Assembly (NCBI RefSeq): GCF_003253005.1
Contig: NZ_QEPZ01000008.1
Span: 1-64,000 of the forward strand
Direction of reading: 5' to 3'
DNA length: 64,000 nt
From: Haemophilus parainfluenzae
GTDB lineage: Bacteria; Pseudomonadota; Gammaproteobacteria; Enterobacterales; Pasteurellaceae
Shown one piece after another: positions 8,753 through 17,710 of the stretch. The stretch's first letter is position 1; every line of letters begins with the position of its first letter. The notes below the pieces were generated by a model. It searched no databases, had not been told where the DNA came from, and saw only the letters and a program-made list of their open reading frames with translations. A program made the position numbers and the translations under genes.

Positions 8753-10273
8753 TTAACGTTTTTTCACGATAAACACTAAAGCTACTAAAACAACTGCTGT
8801 TGTCACAAATCCAGCTAAACCTGATTCTGTAAAGCCTACCACAATGTAGCCCACAGCACTTGCTGTCGCAACAGTTGCCGCATAAGGTAATTGGGTGGTG
8901 ACGTGATCCATGTGGTTACATTTTGCCCCAGTTGACGACAGAATCGTTGTATCCGAAACCGGTGAACAGTGGTCGCCGCATACCGCGCCTGCCATAACTG
9001 CAGACAAACAAGGAAGTAATAATTCTGGTGCTGAGTTAGTCGCCATTGCCGCAGCGATTGGTAACATAATGCCAAATGTCCCCCAGCTTGTCCCTGTTGA
9101 GAATGCCATTGCTGAACCAAGAATAAATAAAATCACTGGTAAAAATTGAACTGGAATGCTGCCACTCACTAAAGAAGATAAGTATTTACCGGTTTGTGCA
9201 TCACCCACCACTTTATTGATTGTCCACGCAAAGAATAGGATTGCAATTGCACCTAACATAGATTTAATACCGGCAATCCATGCTTTTCCGTATTCTTGTA
9301 AAGAAACTTGACGCTCAAGAATAATCAATAATGTTGACATAGCAACCGCACTTGAACCACCAACAACAAGCGAAATACCTACTGTCGTATTTTCAAATGC
9401 ACCTAAGAGGCTAAATGGTTTTCCATCTGCCGCTAAGGCCTCACTACCTGTGTGAATCATCATAAAAACAGTGACGGTAATTAAGACTAAAATTGGTAAA
9501 ATTAAGTTGCGAACTTTACCTTTCACACCTTCAATGACTTCTTCTTTATAATCGCGCTCCATGGCTAATTTTTCATGACGTGCCATTGATGCAATATCAA
9601 ATGAGAAATAGGCCACAAAGAATACCATTAATAATGAGAAGATCGCATAGTAGTTCATTGAACTCATAGCAACGAATGCGCCCATTGGGGTATAAGAGGT
9701 AATAGAATACGTCGCCAATAAACCTGCTACAAGAGTAATAATGTATGCCCCCCAGCTTGATACTGGCATCATGACACACATTGGTGCAGCAGTAGAATCA
9801 AGAATGTACGCTAATTTTGCACGAGAAACTTTGAAACGATCAGTAACTGGACGTGCAATCGCACCGACAGCAAGACTGTGGAAGTAATCATCGATAAATG
9901 TCACAAACACTAAAGATGCCGCTAATAATTTCGCACCGCGACGACCTTTAATTTTATTTTGTGCCCATTCAGCAAACGCACGGTTGCTGCCTGACACAGT
10001 TAAAAGTGCGGTCAATACGCCAAGTAAAACTAAGAAAAACACGATATTCATATTTGAATTCATGCCTTCTTCGCTACTATAAACTAATGCCACAACATTA
10101 TCTTTTAAATAAATAAGTGCATTCAATGGGTTGAAATCAACCAACATTAACGCACCGACAATAATCCCTGCACTGAGGGACACCAAAACCCGACGAGTTG
10201 CAATTGCTAAAATAATCGCAAGTAATGCGGGTATAATTGAATAAATAGATGAAGAATAATCGACTAGTTCCAT
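8753..10273 (-). CDS. NhaC-superfamily transporter, predicted lysine importer
   Basis: 506-residue polytopic inner-membrane protein of the NhaC-type Na+/H+ antiporter superfamily, with about 12 hydrophobic segments and family stretches such as FVTFIDDYFHSLAVGAI, STAAPMCVMMPVSSWG and CGDHCSPVSDTTILSS. Sequence alone would give 'Na+/H+ antiporter NhaC'. The 5' leader, however, contains a lysine riboswitch (10337-10508), and NhaC-like genes under lysine riboswitches have been predicted to be lysine transporters, so sodium-coupled lysine uptake is the better inference. The start ATG at 10273 is buried in a possible hairpin; an AGG lies upstream. Transport has not been shown from sequence. Confidence 0.88.
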   Translation of the reverse strand: MELVDYSSSIYSIIPALLAIILAIATRRVLVSLSAGIIVGALMLVDFNPLNALIYLKDNVVALVYSSEEGMNSNMNIVFFLVLLGVLTALLTVSGSNRAFAEWAQNKIKGRRGAKLLAASLVFVTFIDDYFHSLAVGAIARPVTDRFKVSRAKLAYILDSTAAPMCVMMPVSSWGAYIITLVAGLLATYSITSYTPMGAFVAMSSMNYYAIFSLLMVFFVAYFSFDIASMARHEKLAMERDYKEEVIEGVKGKVRNLILPILVLITVTVFMMIHTGSEALAADGKPFSLLGAFENTTVGISLVVGGSSAVAMSTLLIILERQVSLQEYGKAWIAGIKSMLGAIAILFFAWTINKVVGDAQTGKYLSSLVSGSIPVQFLPVILFILGSAMAFSTGTSWGTFGIMLPIAAAMATNSAPELLLPCLSAVMAGAVCGDHCSPVSDTTILSSTGAKCNHMDHVTTQLPYAATVATASAVGYIVVGFTESGLAGFVTTAVVLVALVFIVKKR

Positions 10274-10299
10274 TAAGTTATACCTAATAATTTAATGGA
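10269..10299 (-). promoter_or_regulatory. Hairpin enclosing the start codon of the NhaC-like gene
   Basis: A perfect 8-bp inverted repeat TCCATTAA (minus strand, 10299-10292) / TTAATGGA (10276-10269) places the ATG in the 3' arm and the AGG Shine-Dalgarno in the 15-nt loop. It lies about 40 nt after the lysine aptamer and no terminator hairpin with a U-run is seen in the leader, so it is a candidate translational expression platform. Confidence 0.5.
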
Positions 10300-10336
10300 G
10301 ACAACGGCAAGAAAAGACACAATTATGACCAGACCG

Positions 10337-10508
10337 AACCGTAGCGCTCCATAGTTAATACACAAAAACTATGACAGTCACGTTCCTTTCGAAGACGTGA
10401 CCAACCGAATAAGATGACGCCTATTCGATTTCGGCAATCATTCCTTTCCTTTCCCTTCAACGCTATCCACTCCAGGAAAATACTCATAATGACCGCACCT
10501 CTACTGTT
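10337..10508 (-). promoter_or_regulatory. Lysine riboswitch (L box)
   Basis: Read on the minus strand, the leader shows the conserved lysine-aptamer blocks in order: GTAGAGGTGCG, GAGTA, GAAGGGAAAGG, GCCGAA, then a long hairpin pair with GTCACG...CGTGAC, CTGTCATAG and the closing CTATGGAGCGCTAC, which pairs back to the 5' end as P1. Length (about 170 nt) fits. It sits about 65 nt before the start codon of the NhaC-like gene. Binding of lysine is expected to switch expression off. It explains most of the gene-free stretch 10274-10810. Confidence 0.9.
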
Positions 10509-10638
10509 GTATAGGATGGTGAGAGATTACATTAAAATGAATGAAATTACCAATAAAATCTTATACTTTCCCCTAAATCTATTTTTTAATTTAAAGTTTC
10601 TAATGAGGTTGTTAAGACTTTGTTAAGTTGTTTTATAA

Positions 10639-10650
10639 GCAAACGTTTGC
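10639..10650. promoter_or_regulatory. PurR-like (LacI-family) operator
   Basis: The perfect palindrome GCAAACGTTTGC within AAGCAAACGTTTGCAATA matches the core of the PurR box (ACGCAAACGTTTGCGT). It stands 160 bp before hns and 130 bp before the lysine leader on the other strand. Other LacI-family regulators bind related CG-centred palindromes, so the regulator is not certain. Regulation of the riboswitch transcript or of hns-purU are both possible. Confidence 0.55.
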
Positions 10651-10810
10651 AATAACATGGAAAAACAATCAACTTTATACAGTAAAATATGATGACATCC
10701 GACCAATTAGTTTCCGTATTTAGGCTAATTCATATTTACCAAATATATTATTTTCGCTATTATATATATCTAGAAAATAATTAAGCATTCACACATATAA
10801 AGGGGTAATA

Positions 10811-11215
10811 ATGAACGAATTAACAAAAGGTTTAACGAACCTTCGTAGTTTACGCGCTGCTGTACGCGATTTAACACTAGAACAAGCCGAAAACTCACTT
10901 TTAAAATTACAAGCTGCTGTTGAAGAAAAACGCGCTCAAGCAGCTGAAATTGAACAAGCTGAACAAGAACGTCGCGCACGTATCGCAAAATATAAAGAAT
11001 TAATTAAACAAGAAGGCATCACGGCAGAAGAATTAACGGCAATTATTGGTATTGCACCGTCTTCAATTCGTAAAAAACGTGAACCTCGCCCAGCAAAATA
11101 CAAATATACTGATGAAACGGGTCAAGAAAGAACATGGACTGGTCAAGGCCGTACACCTCGTGTGATTCAAAAGGCCTTAGATAAAGGTGCCTCTTTAGCT
11201 TCTTTCGAAATCTAA
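10811..11215 (+). CDS. hns: H-NS family nucleoid protein
   Basis: 134-residue H-NS homologue, the usual length. The N-terminal 65 residues form the helical oligomerisation region (rich in A/E/K/L), followed by a linker and the C-terminal DNA-binding domain with the AT-hook-like TWTGQGRTPRVI core. It binds curved, A+T-rich DNA and silences genes. It is preceded by a good Shine-Dalgarno (AAGGGG, 5 nt before ATG) and followed by its own strong terminator, so it is probably monocistronic, with purU downstream. Confidence 0.95.
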   Translation: MNELTKGLTNLRSLRAAVRDLTLEQAENSLLKLQAAVEEKRAQAAEIEQAEQERRARIAKYKELIKQEGITAEELTAIIGIAPSSIRKKREPRPAKYKYTDETGQERTWTGQGRTPRVIQKALDKGASLASFEI

Positions 11216-11233
11216 TTTCATTATCAACTATGT

Positions 11234-11263
11234 AGAACCCATTTTTATGGGTTCTCTTTTTTT
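11234..11263 (+). terminator. Terminator of hns
   Basis: AGAACCCAT/ATGGGTTCT stem (11234-11242 with 11247-11255), TTTT loop, followed by a run of seven T. Confidence 0.92.
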
Positions 11264-11286
11264 ATTTATCTTGCAAAATATTCATT

Positions 11287-12123
11287 ATGTTAGAAAAGAA
11301 AATATTACTAACCGACTGTCCTGATGATAAAGGCTTAATCGCCAAAATCACCAATATTTGTTACAAACATCAATTAAATATCCTTCATAATAATGAGTTC
11401 GTTGATTTCGAAACAAAGCATTTCTTTATGCGTACCGAATTGGAAGGCATTTTTAACGAAGAAACCTTATTAGCTGACTTAAATTATAGTTTGCCAGCGG
11501 GGACAAATTGCCGCCTAATCAGCGCTAAACGTAAACGTATCGTAATTTTAGTGACCAAAGAAGCGCACTGCATAGGTGATATTTTAATGAAAAATTACTA
11601 CGGTGCGTTAGACGTAGAAATTGCGGCTGTAATTGGCAATCACGATAATTTACGTGAATTAGTTGAACGCTTCGATATTCCATTCCATTGTGTCAGCCAT
11701 GAAGGGCTCACGCGTGTGGAACACGATAAATTACTTGCTGAAAAAATTGATGAATATGCACCTGATTATATTGTTTTAGCTAAATATATGCGTGTATTAA
11801 ATCCAGAATTCGTGGCGCGCTATCCAAATCGTGTGATTAATATTCACCATTCATTCTTACCCGCATTTATTGGTGCAAAACCCTATCAGCAAGCTTATGA
11901 ACGCGGTGTCAAAATTATTGGTGCAACAGCCCACTTTATTAATAATGAATTAGATCAAGGTCCGATCATTATGCAAAACGTGATTAATGTGGATCACACT
12001 TACTCCGCCGATGCCATGATGCGTGCAGGCAGAGATGTGGAAAAAACAGTATTAAGCCGTGCGCTTGATCTTGCCTTACATGATCGTATTTTTGTATATA
12101 AAAACAAAACGGTGGTCTTGTAA
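11287..12123 (+). CDS. purU: Formyltetrahydrofolate deformylase
   Basis: 278-residue enzyme that hydrolyses 10-formyl-THF to formate and THF, balancing the one-carbon pool and feeding formate to PurT in purine synthesis. An N-terminal ACT-like regulatory region (about residues 5-80) precedes the formyltransferase domain. Active-site motifs [11 protein letters not shown] and [17 protein letters not shown] supply the His and Asp residues. The stop overlaps the aroA start by one base (TAATG), indicating translational coupling. Confidence 0.95.
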   Translation: MLEKKILLTDCPDDKGLIAKITNICYKHQLNILHNNEFVDFETKHFFMRTELEGIFNEETLLADLNYSLPAGTNCRLISAKRKRIVILVTKEAHCIGDILMKNYYGALDVEIAAVIGNHDNLRELVERFDIPFHCVSHEGLTRVEHDKLLAEKIDEYAPDYIVLAKYMRVLNPEFVARYPNRVINIHHSFLPAFIGAKPYQQAYERGVKIIGATAHFINNELDQGPIIMQNVINVDHTYSADAMMRAGRDVEKTVLSRALDLALHDRIFVYKNKTVVL

Positions 12124-13421
12124 TGAAAGCTATCACCTTAGAGCCGATTTCTCGTATTGAAGGTGAAATCAACTTACCGGGTTCGAAAAGTTTATCGAAC
12201 CGTGCATTATTATTAGCAGCATTGGCTAAAGGCACCACAACCGTCACTAACCTATTAGACAGTGATGACATTCGCCATATGTTAAACGCCCTCAAAGCTT
12301 TAGGGGTGAATTACCAACTATCTGAAGACAAAACTTGCTGCGAAGTTGAGGGCTTAGGTGGCGCGTTTCAGGTTGAAAATGGCTTATCACTGTTTCTCGG
12401 CAATGCCGGCACAGCCATGCGCCCTTTAACGGCTGCACTTTGTTTAAAAGGTAACACTGAAGGCGAAGTCATTTTGACTGGTGAACCTCGTATGAAAGAG
12501 CGTCCAATCAAACATTTGGTGGATGCGCTTCTTCAATCGGGTGCCAATGTTCGTTATTTAGAAAATGACGGTTACCCACCGCTTGCGATTCTTAATCAAG
12601 GGATTAAAGGTGGCATGGTTAAAATTGATGGTTCAATTTCTTCTCAATTTTTGACCGCACTTTTAATGGCTGCACCTCTTGCTGAAGGCGATTTAGATAT
12701 CCATATTGTGGGTGATTTAGTTTCAAAACCTTATATTAATATCACCCTCGCGATGATGAAAGATTTTGGTGTTTCAGTTGAAAATCAACATTATCAAGTG
12801 TTTAAGGTGAAAGGTAACCAATCCTATGTCTCACCTGGCAAATATATGGTAGAAGGTGATGCTTCATCCGCCTCTTATTTCCTCGCAGCCGCCGCGATTA
12901 AAGGCAACGTAAAAGTGACAGGAATTGGTAAACATTCCATTCAAGGCGACCGCCTATTTGCCGACGTGCTAGAAAAAATGGGAGCCAAAATCACTTGGGG
13001 TGAAGATTTTATTCAAGCAGAACAAGCTGAGCTCCATGGCATTGATATGGATATGAACCACATTCCTGATGCAGCCATGACGATTGCCACAACAGCCTTA
13101 TTTGCAAAGGGTGAAACCGTTATTCGCAATATTTATAACTGGCGAGTGAAAGAAACTGATCGCCTTGCTGCAATGGCTACTGAGTTACGAAAAGTCGGTG
13201 CGGAAGTTGAAGAAGGTGAAGATTTTATTCGCATTCAACCACTTGTCCTTTCTCAATTTAAACATGCCGAAATTGAGACCTATAATGATCATCGTATGGC
13301 AATGTGCTTTGCGTTGATTGCATTATCGGATACCCCCGTCACGATTTTAGATCCCAAATGTACGGATAAAACCTTTCCCACATTCTTCGATGAATTTGAG
13401 AAATTAAGTATTCGAAGCTAA
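12123..13421 (+). CDS. aroA: 3-phosphoshikimate 1-carboxyvinyltransferase (EPSP synthase)
   Basis: 432-residue cytosolic enzyme of the shikimate pathway joining PEP to shikimate-3-phosphate. Recognised by [17 protein letters not shown] near residue 20, [17 protein letters not shown] near 95 (the class I type), and the C-terminal [12 protein letters not shown] block. Coupled to purU by the TAATG overlap. A bidirectional terminator shared with folE follows. Confidence 0.97.
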   Translation: MKAITLEPISRIEGEINLPGSKSLSNRALLLAALAKGTTTVTNLLDSDDIRHMLNALKALGVNYQLSEDKTCCEVEGLGGAFQVENGLSLFLGNAGTAMRPLTAALCLKGNTEGEVILTGEPRMKERPIKHLVDALLQSGANVRYLENDGYPPLAILNQGIKGGMVKIDGSISSQFLTALLMAAPLAEGDLDIHIVGDLVSKPYINITLAMMKDFGVSVENQHYQVFKVKGNQSYVSPGKYMVEGDASSASYFLAAAAIKGNVKVTGIGKHSIQGDRLFADVLEKMGAKITWGEDFIQAEQAELHGIDMDMNHIPDAAMTIATTALFAKGETVIRNIYNWRVKETDRLAAMATELRKVGAEVEEGEDFIRIQPLVLSQFKHAEIETYNDHRMAMCFALIALSDTPVTILDPKCTDKTFPTFFDEFEKLSIRS

Positions 13422-13433
13422 AAACACATAAAA

Positions 13434-13455
13434 AAGCACCGAGTATTCGGTGCTT
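13434..13455. terminator. Bidirectional terminator between aroA and folE
   Basis: AAGCACCGA/TCGGTGCTT stem with a GTAT loop; an A-run on the left serves as the T-run for the minus-strand folE transcript, while the plus-strand tail is weaker. Confidence 0.8.
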
Positions 13456-13462
13456 CTGCTCA

Positions 13463-14119
13463 TTACTTCTGAATGGAAGATAAAAATTCTTTTCGAGTTT
13501 CGCGATCTTCTAAAAAGACCCCGCCATAGGCTGATGTCACGGTATAACTATGGGTATCTTTTACTCCGCGAGCTTTCACACAGAAATGTGTTGCTTTCAC
13601 ATAAACTGCCACATCATCAGTTTCTAAAATGGTTTGAAATGCCGTTAAAAGCTGTTCGGTTAAACGCTCTTGCACTTGCGGACGCTGCGCAAAAAACGCC
13701 ACAATGCGATTGATTTTAGACAAGCCAATCACCCAATCTTTGGGATAATATGCCACAGCAACATTGCCATCAATTGTCACAAAATGGTGTTCGCAAGTAC
13801 TGGTTAAGGTGATGTCATTCACTTGCACCATTTCGCTCACTTTCATTTGGTTTTTGATTTTCGTCATTTTCGGGAAATTGGCATAATCCATTCCACTGAA
13901 AATTTCATCAATAAACATTTTGGCTAAGCGATTTGGCGTTTCTTCTAAGCTATCATCACGCAGATCTAACCCAATCAATTTCATCACTTCACGCATATGC
14001 GAGGCAATCGCCGCACGGCGCTCATCTTTACATTGAGTCGGATCAATCATTGGGGTTTCGATGCCTTTGGCTACCAAGGCGCGGCGGACATTTTCCGCAT
14101 CAGGTGAAATCGCGTTCAT
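13463..14119 (-). CDS. folE: GTP cyclohydrolase I
   Basis: 218-residue enzyme converting GTP to dihydroneopterin triphosphate, the first step of tetrahydrofolate synthesis and, in many bacteria, of queuosine synthesis. The zinc/active-site segment [13 protein letters not shown] (about residue 110) and the later HFCVKARGV block (second zinc Cys, about 180) are intact. Length fits the E. coli-type enzyme. It is divergent from moeA, with a 155-bp intergenic region in which I see no riboswitch. Confidence 0.96.
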   Translation of the reverse strand: MNAISPDAENVRRALVAKGIETPMIDPTQCKDERRAAIASHMREVMKLIGLDLRDDSLEETPNRLAKMFIDEIFSGMDYANFPKMTKIKNQMKVSEMVQVNDITLTSTCEHHFVTIDGNVAVAYYPKDWVIGLSKINRIVAFFAQRPQVQERLTEQLLTAFQTILETDDVAVYVKATHFCVKARGVKDTHSYTVTSAYGGVFLEDRETRKEFLSSIQK

Positions 14120-14274
14120 TCACTTTCCATTTATAAAAAAATAATGCGGCATTTTAGCAAAAGATGAATTATTCGTAAAATGCGAAAAATCACCCTAATT
14201 TATTAATTTCCTTCATATTGTATTTCGGGCTACAATATATCCACTTTTATTTCGCTCAACCCAAAGGATTGATT

Positions 14275-15492
14275 ATGTTGCCACTTGAAGATGCCTTGGC
14301 GCAAATGCTCAACCAACTTCCCTTCCCAACAAAAACTGAAACACTGGCTTTAACTGAAGCCGCTGATCGTGTCTGTGCGGAAGATGTGATTTCTCCGATT
14401 AACGTACCGTCTTTTGATAACTCCGCGATGGATGGCTATGCGGTTCGTTTAGCCGATTTACAGCAATCTATGACACTTTCTATTGCGGGAAAATCCTTTG
14501 CGGGTAATCCATTTCAAGGGGAATGGGTAGCACAAAGTGCAGTCAGAATTATGACGGGTGCAATGATTCCTGAAGGTGCCGATGCGGTGGTTATGCAAGA
14601 AGAGGTCACCGTCAATGAAGATGGTTCTGTTACCTTTGCTGCATTACCTAAAGCCAATCAAAATATTCGCCGTATTGGTGAAGATGTGAAAAAAGGTGAT
14701 GTGGTATTACATCAAGGCGATGAGTTAAATGCCGTTTCTTTACCTTTACTCGCGTCATTAGGTATCGCTGAAGTCAAAGCTTACCCACGTTTAAAAGTAG
14801 CCGTGCTTTCAACCGGTGATGAACTAGTCCCAGTCGGTCAACCGTTACAAGCGGGACAAATCTACGATACCAACCGCTTCACCGTCAAATTAATGCTAGA
14901 AAAATTAAATTGTGACGTGCTTGATTTTGGTATTTTGCCGGATAACCAAGCAGAATTTGAAGCGGCTTTTGTGAAAGCACAAGCTCAGGCAGATCTTGTG
15001 ATCACAAGCGGTGGCGTTTCAGTGGGTGAAGCAGACTTCACGAAAACCGTGTTAGAAAAAGTGGGTCAAGTGAATTTCTGGAAAATTGCAATGAAACCTG
15101 GCAAGCCATTTGCTTTTGGTAAATTAGAAAATGCCTGGTTCTGTGGTTTACCCGGCAATCCCGTTTCTGCATTAGTGACATTCTATCAATTAGTGCAACC
15201 GGCTATTGCCAAATTAAGCGGTAAAAAACACCCGAAAAAACAACCGCACTTTCAAGCGATTGCTCAAACCAATTTGAAAAAAGCGCCAGGGCGTTTAGAT
15301 TTCCAACGTGGTTTCTATCAAATCAATGAAAATGGTCAACTTGAAGTGCAACCAGTGGGTTTCCAAGGGTCACATTTATTCAGTTCTTTTGTGAAAAGTA
15401 ACTGTTTTATTCGCCTCGAAAAAGATCGCGGCAATGTGACTGCAGGCGAAATCGTCACCATTGAACCGTTTAATCACCTATTGGGGCAATAA
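14275..15492 (+). CDS. moeA: Molybdopterin molybdenumtransferase
   Basis: 405-residue enzyme inserting molybdate into adenylylated molybdopterin. The N-terminal domain holds PSFDNSAMDGYAVR (about residue 45), and the MPT-binding domain has LSTGDELVP and TSGGVSVGEADF (about 240), then GLPGNPVSALVTF. The frame is open from 14218, but the ATG at 14275 follows AAAGGA with correct spacing and gives the normal N-terminus MLPLEDALAQML. Its stop overlaps the moeB start by one base. Confidence 0.96.
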   Translation: MLPLEDALAQMLNQLPFPTKTETLALTEAADRVCAEDVISPINVPSFDNSAMDGYAVRLADLQQSMTLSIAGKSFAGNPFQGEWVAQSAVRIMTGAMIPEGADAVVMQEEVTVNEDGSVTFAALPKANQNIRRIGEDVKKGDVVLHQGDELNAVSLPLLASLGIAEVKAYPRLKVAVLSTGDELVPVGQPLQAGQIYDTNRFTVKLMLEKLNCDVLDFGILPDNQAEFEAAFVKAQAQADLVITSGGVSVGEADFTKTVLEKVGQVNFWKIAMKPGKPFAFGKLENAWFCGLPGNPVSALVTFYQLVQPAIAKLSGKKHPKKQPHFQAIAQTNLKKAPGRLDFQRGFYQINENGQLEVQPVGFQGSHLFSSFVKSNCFIRLEKDRGNVTAGEIVTIEPFNHLLGQ

Positions 15493-16214
15493 TGGCTGAA
15501 TTAAGTTACGAAGAAGAACTGCGCTATAACCGCCAAATCATCTTAAAAGCGGTTGATTTTGACGGACAAGAAAAGCTGAAAGACAGCCGAATGTTAATTG
15601 TCGGTCTGGGTGGTTTAGGCTGTGCGGCAAGTCAATATCTTGCATCGGCTGGCGTGGGTCATTTAACCTTGTTGGATTTTGACACGGTATCGCTTTCTAA
15701 TTTGCAACGTCAGGTATTACATACCGATAGCAGATTAAATATGCCTAAAGTGGAATCAGCAAAAATTGCGTTACAACAGATTAATCCACACGTAGAAATT
15801 GAAACCATCAATGCACAACTTTCCGAAGAAAAACTCGCGGAAATCATACCGCACTTTGATGTGATATTAGATTGTACCGATAACGTGGATATTCGTAATG
15901 CGCTCGATCGTGGGTGCGAACAAGCGAAGATCCCGCTTGTTTCTGGTGCTGCGATCCGTTTAGAAGGACAGGTTTCCGTCTTTACTTATGAACCCAATAC
16001 CCCAACCTATCGCCAACTTAGCCAACTCTTTGGACAAAACGTTTTAAGCTGTGTAGAAGCTGGCGTACTGGCGCCAATCGTGGGGATTGTTGGCTCTATT
16101 CAAGCCTTAGAAGCCATCAAAGTGCGGTTAAAAATCGGTTCAAATTTATGTGGACGCTTATTGTTAATCGATGGATTAACCATGCGTGTACGAGAAATGA
16201 AATTGCCTGTTTAA
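15492..16214 (+). CDS. moeB: Molybdopterin-synthase adenylyltransferase lacking the zinc cysteines
   Basis: 240-residue E1-like enzyme that adenylates the C-terminus of MoaD. The nucleotide loop GLGGLG (residues 38-43), NLQRQ and the catalytic region DCTDN (Asp130) are intact. The structural zinc site is absent: where E. coli MoeB has CYRC (172-175) this protein has TYRQ, and it ends at REMKLPV, without the usual C-terminal CxxC. Translationally coupled to moeA. The fold and function are still expected, because the zinc is structural rather than catalytic in this family. Specialisation toward ThiS or another sulfur carrier is an alternative, but the moeA neighbour favours MoeB. Confidence 0.9.
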   Translation: MAELSYEEELRYNRQIILKAVDFDGQEKLKDSRMLIVGLGGLGCAASQYLASAGVGHLTLLDFDTVSLSNLQRQVLHTDSRLNMPKVESAKIALQQINPHVEIETINAQLSEEKLAEIIPHFDVILDCTDNVDIRNALDRGCEQAKIPLVSGAAIRLEGQVSVFTYEPNTPTYRQLSQLFGQNVLSCVEAGVLAPIVGIVGSIQALEAIKVRLKIGSNLCGRLLLIDGLTMRVREMKLPV

Positions 16215-16228
16215 CTTTTCTATCAATA

Positions 16229-16255
16229 TTTAGACAGACAGTAAGTCTGTCTAAA
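16229..16255. repeat. Inverted repeat after moeB, possible terminator
   Basis: An 11-bp perfect stem TTTAGACAGAC/GTCTGTCTAAA with a 5-nt loop, 15 bp past the moeB stop. No true T-run follows, so termination is plausible but not certain. The remaining sequence up to 16447 shows no other feature I can support. Confidence 0.6.
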
Positions 16256-16446
16256 TCCTAAATTACCCACAAATAATTATCCCTCCCCTCGTGCATTGCC
16301 AAAAAACAAATGCTATTATCTTGCTCGACAATTCATTTGTCTTATATCGCAAGTTTTGTGTATAGGAAAATGGCAGACACTTCAAAATATCTTCATTTTA
16401 TACCTCACTTGCAAATCATCATTTCAATTTAAGGATTTATTCACTA

Positions 16447-17670
16447 ATGAAAGAGATTTTGCAGCAATTCAAACAAAATTATCTGATCAAATACTGGAAT
16501 CCTGTCGCGGCAGTTATTGCTGCGGGGCTTATTTCAGCTTATTACTTTGGGGTAACTGGCACTTATTGGGCGGTTACTGGAGAATTTACCCGTTGGGGTG
16601 GACATGCTTTGCAAGCGCTAGGCGTGGATATATCCGACTGGAGCTATTATAAAATTATCGGCATGCAAGGCACGATCTTCACCCGTATTGATGGCGTGAT
16701 GATTTTAGGTATGTTCGCGGGATGTATTTCTGCCGCACTTTGGGCAAACAACGTAAAATGGCGTAATCAACCACACAAACGTCGTATTGTTCAAGCCCTC
16801 ATTGGTGGTGCATTAGCCGGTTTTGGTGCACGTCTAGCAATGGGCTGTAACCTCGCCTCTCTCTTCACCGGTATTCCACAATTTTCGGTTCACGCTTGGT
16901 TCTTCACTATTGCCACTGCCATTGGTACTTATGCAGGGGTAAAAGTCACCTTACTTCCGATGTTTCGCGTGAAATTAGAATTGAAAAAAGGCGCTGCAAA
17001 ATTACAAGAAACTGACCCGAAACAAGCTAATCGTCGTTTCTGGATTGGTATGGTTGTCTTTTTTGCCTATCTTATCGCTTCCCTTTATGTGATGACAAAC
17101 TCCATCAAACTGGGCTTTGCAATGCTTTGCGGTTTAGCTTTCGGCTTGTTAATCGAACGTGCTCAAATCTGCTTTACTTCTGCCTTCCGTGATTTATGGG
17201 TAACGGGTCGTGCTTATATGGCAAAAGCGATTATCTTCGGTATTATCGTAGGCACGCTTGGCGTGTTTAGCTATATTCAATTAGGTGTGCCAGCCAAAAT
17301 CATGTGGGCAGGTCCAAATGCGATTATCGGTGGTTTATTATTTGGCTTCGGTATTGTATTAGCGGGCGGATGTGAAACCGGTTGGATGTATCGCTCAATG
17401 GAAGGTCAAGTTCACTTTATGTGGGTGGGCTTAGGCAATGTTATCGGTTCAACTTATTTAGCCTATGCATGGGATGATCTTGCACCAGTGCTCGCATTAG
17501 ATTACGAAAAACTTAACTTACTTAAATCCTTTGGCCCTGTTGGCGGTTTATTAGTGAATTACGGCTTGCTTATTCTTTGCTTAATCGCTGTTGTTTGGTG
17601 GGAACGCCACTTCTTGAAAAAAGCTAAAGCAAAAATTGCGGCAGCGAATCCACAAGCTTGTGGTTGCTAA
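16447..17670 (+). CDS. yedE: YedE/YeeE-family membrane transporter linked to selenium metabolism
   Basis: 407-residue polytopic membrane protein with about ten hydrophobic segments and paired repeats carrying conserved Gly/Cys motifs (LAMGCNLASLFTGI near residue 138, LAGGCETGWMYRS near 310). This matches the YedE subset of the YeeE/TsuA family that imports sulfur or selenium species. It ends in a CGC tail. The TusA-like yedF follows after 40 bp, the pairing seen in selenium-using bacteria. AAGGA precedes the ATG. Substrate (a selenium compound versus thiosulfate-like) is inferred from context only. Confidence 0.88.
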   Translation: MKEILQQFKQNYLIKYWNPVAAVIAAGLISAYYFGVTGTYWAVTGEFTRWGGHALQALGVDISDWSYYKIIGMQGTIFTRIDGVMILGMFAGCISAALWANNVKWRNQPHKRRIVQALIGGALAGFGARLAMGCNLASLFTGIPQFSVHAWFFTIATAIGTYAGVKVTLLPMFRVKLELKKGAAKLQETDPKQANRRFWIGMVVFFAYLIASLYVMTNSIKLGFAMLCGLAFGLLIERAQICFTSAFRDLWVTGRAYMAKAIIFGIIVGTLGVFSYIQLGVPAKIMWAGPNAIIGGLLFGFGIVLAGGCETGWMYRSMEGQVHFMWVGLGNVIGSTYLAYAWDDLAPVLALDYEKLNLLKSFGPVGGLLVNYGLLILCLIAVVWWERHFLKKAKAKIAAANPQACGC

Positions 17671-17710
17671 TTAAATATTAACGAATTCATTCAAAAAAGA
17701 GGACATTATT

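Noticed and set aside
10414-10626. 70-codon plus-strand frame
   Set aside because: Lies across the lysine riboswitch on the opposite strand and has no coding signs or ribosome site.
14120-14274. Molybdenum-cofactor riboswitch before moeA
   Set aside because: The folE-moeA intergenic region is only 155 bp of A+T-rich sequence without the conserved G-rich aptamer blocks.
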